Positions 1-9,830 are shown, counted from the first letter of the stretch. The stretch is 64,000 nucleotides of DNA from Elusimicrobiota bacterium (GCA_016180425.1 JACPBF010000002.1:1-64000); one strand, 5' to 3'. The notes: a model not told the origin generated them from the letters alone. A program made the numbers and translations.

Positions 1-2
1 AC

Positions 3-2804
3 TTAAGAAACGAAATCTATGGGATCACACAAGGCAATTTTAATATATGGGGATTGGGTGGGGCGATGAATCAGGAATCAGCTCCCTACTTTCATGGGAC
101 TTATATGAATGCATTGATGGCAGTGTTCCCTGATCTCAATTTGGATCCATTGGGATTCCAATTAGATTGGTCTAATGAAGAAAGAGGAATAGAGTCAGTT
201 AAATATGTGCTTACTAAAGAAGTTCCACAGATCATGCAGCAGTATGAAAGAATCGCTCAGTTAAATGATAGAGAGATTCATGACTTAAGAAATGATATTT
301 ATGGGATTAGCTCGGGACATTTTAAGGTATGGGGATTGGGTGGGGCGATGGATCAACGATTAGCGCCATACTTTCATGGAAGTCATATCACCGCCTTGTT
401 AACGGTCTTTTCTGACCCTAAACTTGGGTTGACTCGTGAAGGGTTTATAGAGAGAGCTGAGAATGGAAGTTCGGGTGCTAGTCTAATGACCGAAGATACA
501 CGCAGGGAAGCTGTAAAGAGAGGAATGAATCCCAATAGTTGGAGTTCTCAACTCTTCTTTGCTCCACATTATGAATTCTTAGATACCTTTAATCCTATTA
601 AGTTTTTTCTAGCTCATAGAGAGCAAACAGTGGGTCAAGTCATAGGTATTCTGCTGATCTGGGGCGCGATGGTAGCAGCCATGATTGGAGCTCCATTTGG
701 GATAGATTTTGTTTTGTCTGGGAGTCCTACTGCACATCTTGGATATGACCTGATAGGGAGTCTCGCCGGTTCTATCTCCATTCTTGCAGGGATAAGACTT
801 AATCAGTTAGCTAGTTACAAGCCAAATCGCACAGAAAAGATTATTTTTTCAATCGCATATCTTACCTATCCAATTAATGTTTTAATTCATCATCTATTTA
901 ATCTTATATCTAATCTTACCCGTCCTCTGGGCAAGTGGAGATTAGCTCCTTTGACAAAAGCTAGGGTAGGAGAAGATCAATACGACTGGGCTACAAGGGA
1001 ACAGGGGATAGAGAATGTACGAGATGGGATCAAAAAGAATCGTCCTGATCTGTTAGAGAGATATGAGAGTTTAGATCAGCTTCCACCTAAGGAAAGAGAA
1101 CAGGAAGAAGAATCATTGAGGGAGGAACTCTATAGGATCACATTAGGACATTTTCAGATATGGGGATTGAGTGGTGCTATGAATCGAAAAGTAGCTCCTT
1201 ACTTTCATGGGAGTTATATGGATGCGTTGATGGCAGTGTTTCCTGATTTAAATTTGAATCCATTGGGATTTCAATTAGATTGGTCTAATGAGGAGAGAGG
1301 AATTGAATCAGTGAGATACGTTCTTTCTAAAGAAGTCCCACATATCATGCAGCAGTATGAAAGGATCGCGGAATTAAGTGATAGAGAAATTCATAACTTA
1401 AGAAATGAAATCTATGGGATCACATCTGGCCATTTTAAGGTATGGGGATTGAGCAGGGCGATGAATCAGGAATCAGCTCCATACTTTCATGGGAGTCATA
1501 TGAATGCGTTGTTAGTGGTCTTTTCTCACCCTACACTTGGTCTCACTCGTGAAGGGTTTGTAGAGAGAGCTGAGAATAGAGGTTCAGGCGCTGGTCAAGT
1601 GACAGAAGATACATCCAATGAAGCTGAGAATAATTCCAGTTTAGATATTTTAGAGCCATTGGTTCAACCTCAAAGTAGGTTTAAAACATGGCAAACCAGA
1701 GTTGCTTATTATCTATTTGTAGGCTCATGGGAAGAATCTTTTTACCGCTGGGGCGCGCTTATCTTGCTTCCTGCTAGCCTAACTGCTCTTGGTCTAGATT
1801 CAACCTTAAGTTCTTTTATTGGATTTTCCATAAGCGCTTTTGGATTTTTGTTTAGCCATACAATTGTTCGCTGGCTGGTTTCTCGTAATTCTGATAAATG
1901 GAAAGGTTGGAAGATTGAAGTTAAAAATGATCTCTTAAGCTCTAAATTAATTTCAACACTTCTTTTAAATACAATCTTTATTACCGTATTAATCTTTTAT
2001 CCCATTTCCCCCTCGCTTGTTCTTTTTCTCACTATTCCTACCCATACTCTCTTTGATTTTTCTAAAGCGCAGGCAAAGGATAGGGTAGGAGAAAAATCAT
2101 TTAATCAAGAGATCAGAGAAGTAGCTCATGCTCTGAATGAACCTGAAGAAGGACTAAATCACTTATTTTTTGAAAACAGGGTTACTTTGAATTCTATTTT
2201 AAACTCAATTTTTAGTTTATGGACAAAAGAGTCCAAGTCTCCTGAACTTTATATCATAGACCTAAATAGTTCAAAAGATTTAGAAAACCGTCTTGCATTA
2301 TTTAGAACCATTCAACAAATTAAGTATTATAAAAAGAGTAATCCTACGGAAAAAATTAAGTGTGTGATTGTAAAGAAAAATGGTCAATCCATTGAAGAGC
2401 TAGAAAAAATATTAGGGCTAAAAGATATTTTGTTTATTGCAAATAGTCCGGAAGAAACAGTAGAAAAACTAAAAGAATTAGTTAAGCAGCAATCTTTCTC
2501 AATAAGGATTGTTACTGTGCCGCAAAATTCAAAAGCATGGCTGGACATTTTAGTTCAGAATTTTAAGTTTATAGAACTAAAGATGATGGTTTTTCAGTTG
2601 TTGGATGTGGGGAGAGAGATTCGCATCAGCCTATCACAACTTGGAACATCCAAGACAGAAATGAATGAATGGATAGAGAAACTCATCCAAGATGGAGAAG
2701 CAGAAATTGAGGGTGAGGAGGCGGTCATTAAAGCTGTTCCTTTTGAACCGCCATCTAAAGAAGAAGAATTAAAAATTGGTCAACTCTTCAACCAACAAGC
2801 ATAA
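3..2804 (+). CDS. Giant repeat protein with CPBP-type intramembrane protease domain (5' end outside window)
   Basis: The frame is open to the first bases, so the true start lies left of the window. At least three imperfect repeats of roughly 80 residues carry the core GHFxxWGLxxAM, APYFHGS, ALMAVFPDLNL and ERGIESVRYVL. Hydrophobic segments lie near residues 190-290 and 555-680 (counted from base 54). In the second block three motifs of the CPBP/Abi metalloprotease family are visible in order: EESFYR near 560 (EExxxR), FLFSH near 598 (FxxxH) and HTLFD near 663 (HxxxD). A C-terminal Rossmann-like region follows at about 720-830. The family role (membrane proteolysis, prenyl-protein processing or bacteriocin immunity) is known only in general; the function of the repeats is unknown. 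It converges on rseP, itself a membrane protease. Confidence 0.7.
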   Translation, partial: LRNEIYGITQGNFNIWGLGGAMNQESAPYFHGTYMNALMAVFPDLNLDPLGFQLDWSNEERGIESVKYVLTKEVPQIMQQYERIAQLNDREIHDLRNDIYGISSGHFKVWGLGGAMDQRLAPYFHGSHITALLTVFSDPKLGLTREGFIERAENGSSGASLMTEDTRREAVKRGMNPNSWSSQLFFAPHYEFLDTFNPIKFFLAHREQTVGQVIGILLIWGAMVAAMIGAPFGIDFVLSGSPTAHLGYDLIGSLAGSISILAGIRLNQLASYKPNRTEKIIFSIAYLTYPINVLIHHLFNLISNLTRPLGKWRLAPLTKARVGEDQYDWATREQGIENVRDGIKKNRPDLLERYESLDQLPPKEREQEEESLREELYRITLGHFQIWGLSGAMNRKVAPYFHGSYMDALMAVFPDLNLNPLGFQLDWSNEERGIESVRYVLSKEVPHIMQQYERIAELSDREIHNLRNEIYGITSGHFKVWGLSRAMNQESAPYFHGSHMNALLVVFSHPTLGLTREGFVERAENRGSGAGQVTEDTSNEAENNSSLDILEPLVQPQSRFKTWQTRVAYYLFVGSWEESFYRWGALILLPASLTALGLDSTLSSFIGFSISAFGFLFSHTIVRWLVSRNSDKWKGWKIEVKNDLLSSKLISTLLLNTIFITVLIFYPISPSLVLFLTIPTHTLFDFSKAQAKDRVGEKSFNQEIREVAHALNEPEEGLNHLFFENRVTLNSILNSIFSLWTKESKSPELYIIDLNSSKDLENRLALFRTIQQIKYYKKSNPTEKIKCVIVKKNGQSIEELEKILGLKDILFIANSPEETVEKLKELVKQQSFSIRIVTVPQNSKAWLDILVQNFKFIELKMMVFQLLDVGREIRISLSQLGTSKTEMNEWIEKLIQDGEAEIEGEEAVIKAVPFEPPSKEEELKIGQLFNQQA

Positions 2805-2830
2805 AGAAGTTTTAAAAATTTTCCAGTTTT

Positions 2831-3883
2831 TTATTTCCAGAAGGGGAGATTCAGGCGGGAGATGTCTTGGCTGGTGGCAAAAATAAAGATGGCTAAAAGA
2901 AAAGAAGCTCCAATGATGTTGGCTGTGCGCACAACGGTTTTGTTCAAGGGTTTATGCAGGATGCCTTCTAATAGGTAGAGAAAAACATGACCTCCATCCA
3001 GCAAAGGTATGGGAAAAAAATTAAATAGTCCAAGAGATAGAGAAATTAGCGCGATTAAACCCATCATTTCTTGAAAGCCTTGTTTTGAAACTTTAGCCAC
3101 AATACTAACAATTCCAATAGGACCCGCAAGTTCAGGTTTTTTTCTTTGAACAATTGCATCCCCCAAATATTTTAAGGTTAATACAGTCCAAAAAACTGTT
3201 TGTTGGGAAGCGTTCTCAACTGAAGCAAGAACCCCTAGTTTTTGCATTTCTACCAGAGGCGAGATGCCGATTACGCCAATCTCTCTTTGTAAATCTTTTT
3301 TAGGCACTACTGCCGCAATTTTGTTTAAAGAATTTCCCTCAACGATCCTCTGAACTAGCATATCAATTGGTTTTTCAGGGTTCAGATGAATTATTTTAGC
3401 TGCCTCTTCCCAAGTCCCAACCTGTTTGCCATTAATCGCAAGAATTTTATCCCCTTTTTCTAAGCCGGCAGTTTGAGCTGGGTAGCCGGTCACTACCTCG
3501 CCAATCACAGGTTGGTTAGAAGGATGGGGCTGTCCCCAGAAAAAAACCAAGAGAAAGAAACAGGTAAAGGCTAAAACATAGTTCATGACAGGTCCTGCCA
3601 AAGCAATCGCAATTCTCTTATACCATGTTTGTCCAAAAAATTCATCCGGAGCTCCAGTTGTTTCTTCTAACTCTTCACCAGCAGGTTTAACATATCCTCC
3701 TAAAGGCAAAAGGCAAAAAGACCATCGGGTACCTTTCCATTCAAAACCAAAAAGCTCTTTGCCAAAGCCAATAGCAAATTTTTCTACCCTGACTCCCAGC
3801 CATTTACAAACTAAAAAGTGTCCTAGTTCATGTATCACTACAACTAAACTAAAAACCAATATCACGCATAATGCAATCCACAT
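2831..3883 (-). CDS. rseP: Site-2 zinc metalloprotease RseP
   Basis: Intramembrane protease that cleaves anti-sigma factors or leftover signal peptides. The zinc motif HELGH lies at residues 18-22 in the first membrane helix, a PDZ domain follows in the middle, and the C-terminal LLDGGH supplies the third ligand in place of NPDG. I chose the ATG at 3883: an AAGGA box precedes it, and translation then begins straight at the first membrane helix. A longer frame from a TTG at 3928 would overlap dxr and add a lysine-rich tail. Last gene of the rpsB-to-rseP run, in the usual order after dxr. Confidence 0.92.
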   Translation of the reverse strand: MWIALCVILVFSLVVVIHELGHFLVCKWLGVRVEKFAIGFGKELFGFEWKGTRWSFCLLPLGGYVKPAGEELEETTGAPDEFFGQTWYKRIAIALAGPVMNYVLAFTCFFLLVFFWGQPHPSNQPVIGEVVTGYPAQTAGLEKGDKILAINGKQVGTWEEAAKIIHLNPEKPIDMLVQRIVEGNSLNKIAAVVPKKDLQREIGVIGISPLVEMQKLGVLASVENASQQTVFWTVLTLKYLGDAIVQRKKPELAGPIGIVSIVAKVSKQGFQEMMGLIALISLSLGLFNFFPIPLLDGGHVFLYLLEGILHKPLNKTVVRTANIIGASFLLAIFIFATSQDISRLNLPFWK

Positions 3884-3905
3884 AGTTTTATTTTTTCCTT
3901 TTTTT

Positions 3906-5084
3906 TTAGTGTAATATTTCTTTTGCAATCATCTCGTTCGCATTGTTCCTTGCCCAAAGGTCTGCCATGAGAATCGCTTTTAAATCAGGGTGAATTATTT
4001 TTTTGTGAAGGCTCAATGTTTTTTCCACAACTTTAGGTATATCCGTAAAAGAGATTTTTTTATTTAAAAAAGCATAGACAGCAATCTCATTAGCGGCAGA
4101 AAGAACCGTGGGCATGGTCCCTCCAGATTTTGCCGCTTCTAAAGCGATCCTAAGGCAAGGGAACTTATGAAAATCCGGATTTTCAAAATCCAATCTTTTA
4201 AATTCTGTAAATTCTAATCTTTTAATTGGGCAGCTTCGCCTTTGCGGATAAGTTAAAGCATATTGAATGGGGAGACACATGTCTGGATGAGAAAGCTGGG
4301 CTAAGATTGAGCCGTCAATAAATTCCACAGCTGAGTGAATAATAGATTGGGGATGAATCACAATTTGAATTTTATCAAAAGGCACGTTAAAAAGATAATG
4401 CGCCTCAATTTTTTCTAAGCCTTTGTTCATTAAGGTCGCAGAATCAATAGTGATCTTTTTCCCCATAACCCAGTTAGGATGGGCCAGAGCTTTTTTTACA
4501 GAGACTTTGGATAAATTCCCTTTAAACCGGTAAAAAGGGCCGCCAGAAGCGGTCAGTATAATTTTATAAACTTCATTCCCATTTTGTCCTTCTAAACACT
4601 GAAACATGGCAGAATGCTCTGAGTCAACGGGTAGAATTTTAGCATTAAATTTTTTAGCAGTTTCTGTTACTAATTCCCCTGCCATGATTAAAGCCTCTTT
4701 ATTGGCTAAAGCTACAGTGCGCCCTAATCGTAAACTTGCAAGGAGTGGTGGAAGTCCTACAGCTCCAACTACGCCAGAAAGCAAAAGATCCGCATCGCCT
4801 TCCACAGCCACTTTTTCTAAAGCGCTTGCTCCAGAATAGACTTTTAAACCCTCTTTGATCCAAGAATTTTTATATTTTTTATAAAAAATTTCATGCGCTT
4901 TTTCATTGATAATAGCAACGCAGTTTGGTTTAAATTTTTTGATTTGGTCTGATAATTTTTGAATATTACTTTCAGTGGAAAGGCCAATAACTTTAAAATT
5001 ACCGTTAGAAGAGTTTAAGACCTTAAGGGCGCTGTCCCCAATTGAACCAGTAGAACCTAAAATCGTTATTTTTTTTATGGGCAT
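3906..5084 (-). CDS. dxr: 1-deoxy-D-xylulose 5-phosphate reductoisomerase
   Basis: Second step of the MEP isoprenoid pathway: NADPH-dependent conversion of DXP to MEP in the cytoplasm. The N-terminus has the NADPH-binding GSTGSIG, and the catalytic region has the ASGGPF and NKG motifs around the metal site. At 392 residues it has the family length. It lies 6 bases after cdsA and feeds the C5 units used by uppS in the same operon and by the polyprenyl synthase at 12.4 kb. Confidence 0.95.
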   Translation of the reverse strand: MPIKKITILGSTGSIGDSALKVLNSSNGNFKVIGLSTESNIQKLSDQIKKFKPNCVAIINEKAHEIFYKKYKNSWIKEGLKVYSGASALEKVAVEGDADLLLSGVVGAVGLPPLLASLRLGRTVALANKEALIMAGELVTETAKKFNAKILPVDSEHSAMFQCLEGQNGNEVYKIILTASGGPFYRFKGNLSKVSVKKALAHPNWVMGKKITIDSATLMNKGLEKIEAHYLFNVPFDKIQIVIHPQSIIHSAVEFIDGSILAQLSHPDMCLPIQYALTYPQRRSCPIKRLEFTEFKRLDFENPDFHKFPCLRIALEAAKSGGTMPTVLSAANEIAVYAFLNKKISFTDIPKVVEKTLSLHKKIIHPDLKAILMADLWARNNANEMIAKEILH

Positions 5085-5090
5085 CTTTTT

Positions 5091-5927
5091 TTACTTTATG
5101 ATAAAGATTACCAAAATATAATAAACAATAGGAGTTGTTAATAAAAAGGAATCAAACCGGTCTAAAATCCCGCCATGTCCTGGAAGAAGAGATCCTGAAT
5201 CTTTGATTTTTAGATTTCTCTTTAAAAGGGATTCAGAAAGGTCTGATATTTGGGCAAGAATTAAAATGATGAATCCCAATAAAAGCGCGCTTTTAAGTGT
5301 TAGTGAATTTAAAAAAGTAAACTTGCATGCCGCTGCGCTGATTAAAGCAAGTAAAGATCCAAGAAAAGCGCCTTCCCATGTTTTTTTAGGACTGATAAAT
5401 TCACTTAATCTTTTTTTGCCGAATTGTTTGCCGCCAATATAGGCGCCAATATCCAAAGACCAAATAATAATGAAAAGGAAGAAAGTATAAAGTTTTCCAT
5501 CGGGCCTTAAATTGCGCAGCAAAAAAAGGTGCGAAAAAGGCCAGACAATGTAAAAGAGAGGCAGCCAGGTTAAAGCGATTCCAAAAAAGGCGTTTTCCCG
5601 GTTTTTATAAAAAAAAGCGGCAAGAGTAAACATTAAAAAAAATAGGGTTATTAAAAGCGGCAGAACTATTTTTTCTAAACCTAAAGGTTCTACCCAATTG
5701 GTTTTTGTTCCAGCTAAAAATAGTCCTAAGGAAAATATTGATCCGGATAATATTCCAATTTTTCCAAAAACAGGCAGACCAGCTTCCTCTAATAAAGAGT
5801 AGTATTCATAGAGCGATAAAACAATAATCCCAAAAGTTAAAATTAAAAATGGGATTTGTCCCCACCAAACTGAAATTAGTAAAAGCGGAATGCCAACTAA
5901 AGCTGTTAAAAAGCGAGGCAAGAGCAT
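5091..5927 (-). CDS. cdsA: Phosphatidate cytidylyltransferase
   Basis: Makes CDP-diacylglycerol from phosphatidate and CTP in the inner membrane. About eight hydrophobic segments are visible, and the C-terminus has the CDP-alcohol signature around LLPGHGGILDRFDS. At 278 residues it has the usual length. It sits tightly between uppS (6-base gap) and dxr, the conserved envelope-lipid order found downstream of frr in many bacteria. Confidence 0.94.
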   Translation of the reverse strand: MLLPRFLTALVGIPLLLISVWWGQIPFLILTFGIIVLSLYEYYSLLEEAGLPVFGKIGILSGSIFSLGLFLAGTKTNWVEPLGLEKIVLPLLITLFFLMFTLAAFFYKNRENAFFGIALTWLPLFYIVWPFSHLFLLRNLRPDGKLYTFFLFIIIWSLDIGAYIGGKQFGKKRLSEFISPKKTWEGAFLGSLLALISAAACKFTFLNSLTLKSALLLGFIILILAQISDLSESLLKRNLKIKDSGSLLPGHGGILDRFDSFLLTTPIVYYILVIFIIK

Positions 5928-5933
5928 GTTTTT

Positions 5934-6653
5934 TTAAGACCTCCCAAACCTGCGTTCTCTTTTTTGATAATCCTGAATCGCGCAGTAAAGTTCTAATTTT
6001 CTAAAATCTGGCCAAAGAACAGGGGTGATGTAAAGCTCTGCATAGGCTATTTGATAGAGCAGGAAATTAGAAATTCTATATTCTCCAGAGGTGCGGATCA
6101 ATAAATCTGGATCCGGCAAAGAAGCAGTATAGAGATAATTTTTAAAACTGGTTTCATCCACTGATTTAATTCCTAAAGCTAATATTTTGTTTACAGCGTC
6201 TAAAATTTCTTGTCTCGCTCCATAATTTAAAGCTAAATTTAAAATTAAGCCGGTATTGTTTTTTAGCTTATCAATAGATATCTGAAGTTCATTATTTACT
6301 TTTTCAGGGAGTTCATTGATCTTACCGCTCACTCTTAAAAAAACATTATTTTTATTAAGATTTTCAGTTTCCTTTTTTAGCATGGCGCAGAGAAGATTCA
6401 TCAGCCCATTGATCTCATTTTTAGGACGCGACCAATTTTCAGTAGAGAAGGTATAAAGAGTTAGAACTTGAATTCCCAGTTCCCCGCAGCTTTGCACAGC
6501 TTCGCGCACGCTTTCAGCCCCTTTTTGGTGACCTACAATTCTGGGCAACCCTCTTTTTTTAGCCCAACGGCCGTTTCCGTCCATAATAATAGCTATATGG
6601 CGGGGTAAAGGTTTTTTAACAAGTTCCTGAAATAAAAGCTCTTCTTTTTTCAC
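5934..6653 (-). CDS. uppS: Undecaprenyl diphosphate synthase (cis-prenyltransferase)
   Basis: Elongates farnesyl diphosphate to the C55 carrier lipid for peptidoglycan and cell-wall glycans. The catalytic MDGNGRWA motif lies near residue 24, followed by the conserved TLYTFSTENW and, near the C-terminus, DLLIRTSGEYRISNF. At 239 residues it is a normal length. Lies between frr and cdsA in the operon. Confidence 0.95.
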   Translation of the reverse strand: MKKEELLFQELVKKPLPRHIAIIMDGNGRWAKKRGLPRIVGHQKGAESVREAVQSCGELGIQVLTLYTFSTENWSRPKNEINGLMNLLCAMLKKETENLNKNNVFLRVSGKINELPEKVNNELQISIDKLKNNTGLILNLALNYGARQEILDAVNKILALGIKSVDETSFKNYLYTASLPDPDLLIRTSGEYRISNFLLYQIAYAELYITPVLWPDFRKLELYCAIQDYQKRERRFGRS

Positions 6654-6675
6654 AGCTTAAAATGGCGGGGGATTT

Positions 6676-7227
6676 TTAGGATTCTAGAATGTCTTTTTCT
6701 TTGGCAAGAATAAGATCTTCAATGTTTTTAATGTATTGATCCGTGCATCTTTGGATATCTTGTTCTCCTCTTTTTAGATCGTCTTGAGAAATTTTTTTAT
6801 CTTTTTCCTGTTTTTTTATCTCTTCCACGCCTTCTCTTCTTAAGTTTCGAATGGCAATGCGAAAGTCTTCTGCCTGTTTGCGGATCACGCGCACTAAATC
6901 TTTTTTCCTTTCCGTAGTCAATGTGGGCAAAGATAAACGCAAACATTTTCCGTCATTTAAAGGAGAGATTCCTAAATCCGATTTTATAATAGCCTGTTCT
7001 ATATTTTTTAAGGCTTCCTTATCCCAGGGTTTAATCTCTAAGGTTCTGGCGTCAGGCGCTGAAACGCTGGCCACTTGTTGGATAGGAAGAAAGGAACCAA
7101 AATATTCAACTTTAATTCCCTCCAGCATGTGAATATGAGCTCTGCCGGTTCTAAGACTGGCAAAATCGCTTTTTAAGCGATCAATTGTTTTTTTCATTTC
7201 AGACTCTATTCTTTGCAGTTCACTCAT
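6676..7227 (-). CDS. frr: Ribosome recycling factor
   Basis: Splits the post-termination ribosome together with EF-G. The 183-residue tRNA-shaped protein shows the family blocks DFASLRTGRAH, VASVSAPDARTLEIKPWDKEA and NLRREGVEEIKKQEKDK. It follows pyrH by 5 bases, the classical rpsB-tsf-pyrH-frr order. Confidence 0.96.
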   Translation of the reverse strand: MSELQRIESEMKKTIDRLKSDFASLRTGRAHIHMLEGIKVEYFGSFLPIQQVASVSAPDARTLEIKPWDKEALKNIEQAIIKSDLGISPLNDGKCLRLSLPTLTTERKKDLVRVIRKQAEDFRIAIRNLRREGVEEIKKQEKDKKISQDDLKRGEQDIQRCTDQYIKNIEDLILAKEKDILES

Positions 7228-7232
7228 ATGTT

Positions 7233-7940
7233 TTATACTTGCAATAAGGTGCCTAATTTTTTGCCGGTAAGGGCCTTGTAAATATTTCCCTCTTCATGCA
7301 GACTAAAAACCCGCACTGGCATTTTATTTTCCTGACATAAAGCCAAGGCAGTAGTATCCATAATTTTTAATTTTTTTTCTATTGCTTCCTGATAGTGGAT
7401 GGTTTTAAAAAATTTTGCTTTTGGATTTTTATGAGGGTCATCTGAATAGACCCCTTCTACCTGAGTGGCTTTTAAGAGAAGTTCAGCTCCAATTTCTATG
7501 GCGCGTAAAGCTGCCGCGGTATCTGTTGAGAAGTAAGGGTTGCCTGTTCCTGCTGCAAAAATAACAAGCCGCCCTTTTTCCATGTGGCGAATGGCGCGCC
7601 TTCTAATAAAAGGCTCAGCTACTTTTGCCACTTCTACCGCTGAAAGCACCCTGGTTTTAATTCCGTTTTGTTCACAGGCATCTTGCAGGGCTATGGCATT
7701 GATAATAGTGGCGAGCATTCCCATGTTGTCTGCCATAATTCTATCCAGCTTAAGTCCTTGATCTCTTCCCCCTCTCCAAATATTGCCGCCTCCTACCACC
7801 ACGCCAATTTGAATATTATGTTGTTGGGCTTTGAAGAGCTCTTTTGCTATTCTAAAAAGGGCTTTAAGGTCTATTCCCCATCCAAGGGAACCTGCTAGAG
7901 ATTGGCCTGAGAGTTTAAGTATAACTCGGCGGGCAGCCAT
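7233..7940 (-). CDS. pyrH: UMP kinase
   Basis: Phosphorylates UMP to UDP in pyrimidine nucleotide synthesis. Amino-acid-kinase fold with KLSGQSLAG at the N-terminus, VVVGGGNIWRG in the nucleotide-binding loop, and the C-terminal block KIMDTTALALC. At 235 residues it is typical. A 66-base gap separates it from tsf upstream, but no terminator is visible there. Confidence 0.96.
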   Translation of the reverse strand: MAARRVILKLSGQSLAGSLGWGIDLKALFRIAKELFKAQQHNIQIGVVVGGGNIWRGGRDQGLKLDRIMADNMGMLATIINAIALQDACEQNGIKTRVLSAVEVAKVAEPFIRRRAIRHMEKGRLVIFAAGTGNPYFSTDTAAALRAIEIGAELLLKATQVEGVYSDDPHKNPKAKFFKTIHYQEAIEKKLKIMDTTALALCQENKMPVRVFSLHEEGNIYKALTGKKLGTLLQV

Positions 7941-8006
7941 TTTATATTCTAGTCTCCATCTTTGGAGTCCTTAAAATGAGGTTGAAAACTTGTTTTTGAG
8001 GTAGAG

Positions 8007-8900
8007 CTATTCTTCACCTAATTTAAATCTAGAGAATTTTTGGATGGATATGGCAGCGCTAAAGTTTTGAGCCGTATTATTAATAAAGGATTGAACTGAA
8101 GTCTTGCCAGAAGAATCCCGAACATGATTTTGCTCTAAAAGACAAAACTGTTTATAAAAATCTTTAAGCTTACCCTCAATAATCTTTTCCCAAGCGGCTT
8201 CTGGTTTTCCAGATTCTTTGCACTGTTGCTTATAAATTTCTTTTTCTTTTTGCACTAATTCAGCCGGCACATCTTCTTTTTTAACCCAGCGCGGGTTAGT
8301 GGCTGCCACCTGCATGGAAAGCTCTTTTGCAATTTTAGAAAGTTCAGCGGCATTTTTAAGGTTTGAGGCTAGTTCCATTAAAACCCCTAAACGTCCGCAT
8401 TCTTGGGAAGAATCGTAAGGAGCGTGAACATAACTTCCAACCACGATACCATCTCCTCCTAAAGATATTGCTTTTTTTATAATGATATTTTCACCCAGCT
8501 TACCTACTTTTTCTTTTAGAACTGAGTCTATAGTTTCTTCGCTTCCTTTTAATTTTTTTGATTTTAAATCTTCGCTGGAGATAATTTTTTGTTCCGCAAC
8601 TTGCTGCGCTAAATTTTTCGCCAAATTTTGAAATTCTTTGGTCCTTGCCACAAAATCTGTTTCGCAATTAAGTTCCACCATGCCTCCATTTTTTCCTTCA
8701 GAAGCTATCCAAACGCAAACAACCCCTTCTTTGGCGGAACGCTCTGCTTTTTTAGCAGCAGAAGCTTTGCCTTTTTCCCTTAAAAATTGAATTGCCTTGT
8801 CTTGGTCCCCATTGGAAGATTCCAGAGCTTTTTTACAATCTAAGATACCGGCGCTGGTTATTTCTCTTAATTTTTGAACCGCTTGAGCAGAGACGCTCAT
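8007..8900 (-). CDS. tsf: Translation elongation factor Ts
   Basis: Guanine-nucleotide exchange factor of EF-Tu. The N-terminal UBA-like domain is followed by the invariant NCETDFVARTKEF block, then the dimerisation domain. I start at the ATG at 8900 (MSVSAQAV): it follows the rpsB stop by one base, has a GGAG box nine bases upstream, and matches the family N-terminus. An upstream in-frame start at 8942 would lie inside rpsB. The product is 297 residues, the usual size. Confidence 0.95.
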   Translation of the reverse strand: MSVSAQAVQKLREITSAGILDCKKALESSNGDQDKAIQFLREKGKASAAKKAERSAKEGVVCVWIASEGKNGGMVELNCETDFVARTKEFQNLAKNLAQQVAEQKIISSEDLKSKKLKGSEETIDSVLKEKVGKLGENIIIKKAISLGGDGIVVGSYVHAPYDSSQECGRLGVLMELASNLKNAAELSKIAKELSMQVAATNPRWVKKEDVPAELVQKEKEIYKQQCKESGKPEAAWEKIIEGKLKDFYKQFCLLEQNHVRDSSGKTSVQSFINNTAQNFSAAISIQKFSRFKLGEE

Positions 8901-8901
8901 T

Positions 8902-9735
8902 TTAGATAGCTCCTTCAACAGCAGAACTATTTTCAGGAACATTTACCTGCGAGTTTTGTGCATTCTCCTCCAATTTTTCCGATCCTACACTTGCGGGGAT
9001 TTCAGGGCTGCTTTCAGGTTGTCCCCCATTTTCATCCGCTTCAATCTTTTGAGCTATCTGTTTTCCCTCCAAAATAGCATCTGCCGCATAATTACAGAAA
9101 AGCTTTATAGATCTAACAGCATCGTCATTTCCAGGGATAGGATAGTCAATTAAATCAGGATTGCAGTTGGTGTCGCACACGGCCACAATAGGGATTTCTA
9201 GTTTTCTTGCTTCCATGATCGCGGTAATTTCTGACATGGGATCAATCACAAAAAGAATAGAGGGCAGCTCTGCCATTTCTTTTATTCCAGAGAGAGATTT
9301 TTCCAAACGAAATTTTGCTTTGGCAAGTCTTGAATTTTCTTTTTTGGAAAGCACATCTAAAATTTTTTCCTCTTTCATTCTTTCCAATTCCTTTAAACGT
9401 TCAATGGATTTTTGAATGGTAGTGAAATTAGTCAGGGTGCCGCCTAACCAGCGTTCATTTACATAAGGCGAGCCTGAGCGGACGGACGCTTCCTTAATCG
9501 CCTCTTGAGATTGTTTGGTGGTTCCCACAAACAAACATACTTTAGATTCTTGAGATGCCTCTTTTAAAAATTTTAAAGCTTTTTTTAATTCCTTAACAGT
9601 TTTAGATAGGTCAATGATATGAATGTTATTTCTAGATCCATAAATGTATTTTGCCATTTTGGGGTTCCATACCCTGGTTTGATGGCCAAAATGCACGCCT
9701 GCTTCTAGCAGGCTCTTCATAGAGATATTGCTCAT
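8902..9735 (-). CDS. rpsB: 30S ribosomal protein S2
   Basis: Small-subunit protein of the ribosome. The blocks SLLEAGVHFGHQTRVWNPKM, NERWLGGTLTNF and IVAVCDTNCNPDLIDYPIPGNDDA are diagnostic. The ATG at 9735 has AAGGA six bases upstream and fits the family. Beyond about residue 225 there is a non-conserved acidic, Glu/Ser/Asn-rich tail of some 45 residues, longer than in most S2 proteins. First gene of the operon; its promoter is given separately. Confidence 0.96.
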   Translation of the reverse strand: MSNISMKSLLEAGVHFGHQTRVWNPKMAKYIYGSRNNIHIIDLSKTVKELKKALKFLKEASQESKVCLFVGTTKQSQEAIKEASVRSGSPYVNERWLGGTLTNFTTIQKSIERLKELERMKEEKILDVLSKKENSRLAKAKFRLEKSLSGIKEMAELPSILFVIDPMSEITAIMEARKLEIPIVAVCDTNCNPDLIDYPIPGNDDAVRSIKLFCNYAADAILEGKQIAQKIEADENGGQPESSPEIPASVGSEKLEENAQNSQVNVPENSSAVEGAI

Positions 9736-9776
9736 GCGGGGTCCTTCCAATATTTTTCTTGTTTCATAAGTTTGTT

Positions 9777-9804
9777 ATTATATCATAAAAAAATTTTTTA
9801 ACAA
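9777..9804 (-). promoter_or_regulatory. Promoter of the rpsB operon
   Basis: On the minus strand TTGTTA (9799-9804) and a perfect TATAAT (9777-9782) are separated by 16 bases of A/T-rich sequence, ending about 40 bases before the rpsB ATG. It lies in the only sizeable gap upstream of rpsB and faces the operon. Confidence 0.6.
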
Positions 9805-9830
9805 ATAGGTGAAGATAAATGTAAGGGAAA

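Noticed and set aside
3585-3914. Plus-strand coding frame opposite rseP
   Set aside because: Shadow frame: no ribosome site or recognisable domain, and rseP on the other strand is certain.
8900-8942. Longer tsf start overlapping rpsB
   Set aside because: The extension is hydrophobic, unlike EF-Ts, and the ATG at 8900 has the ribosome site and the family N-terminus.
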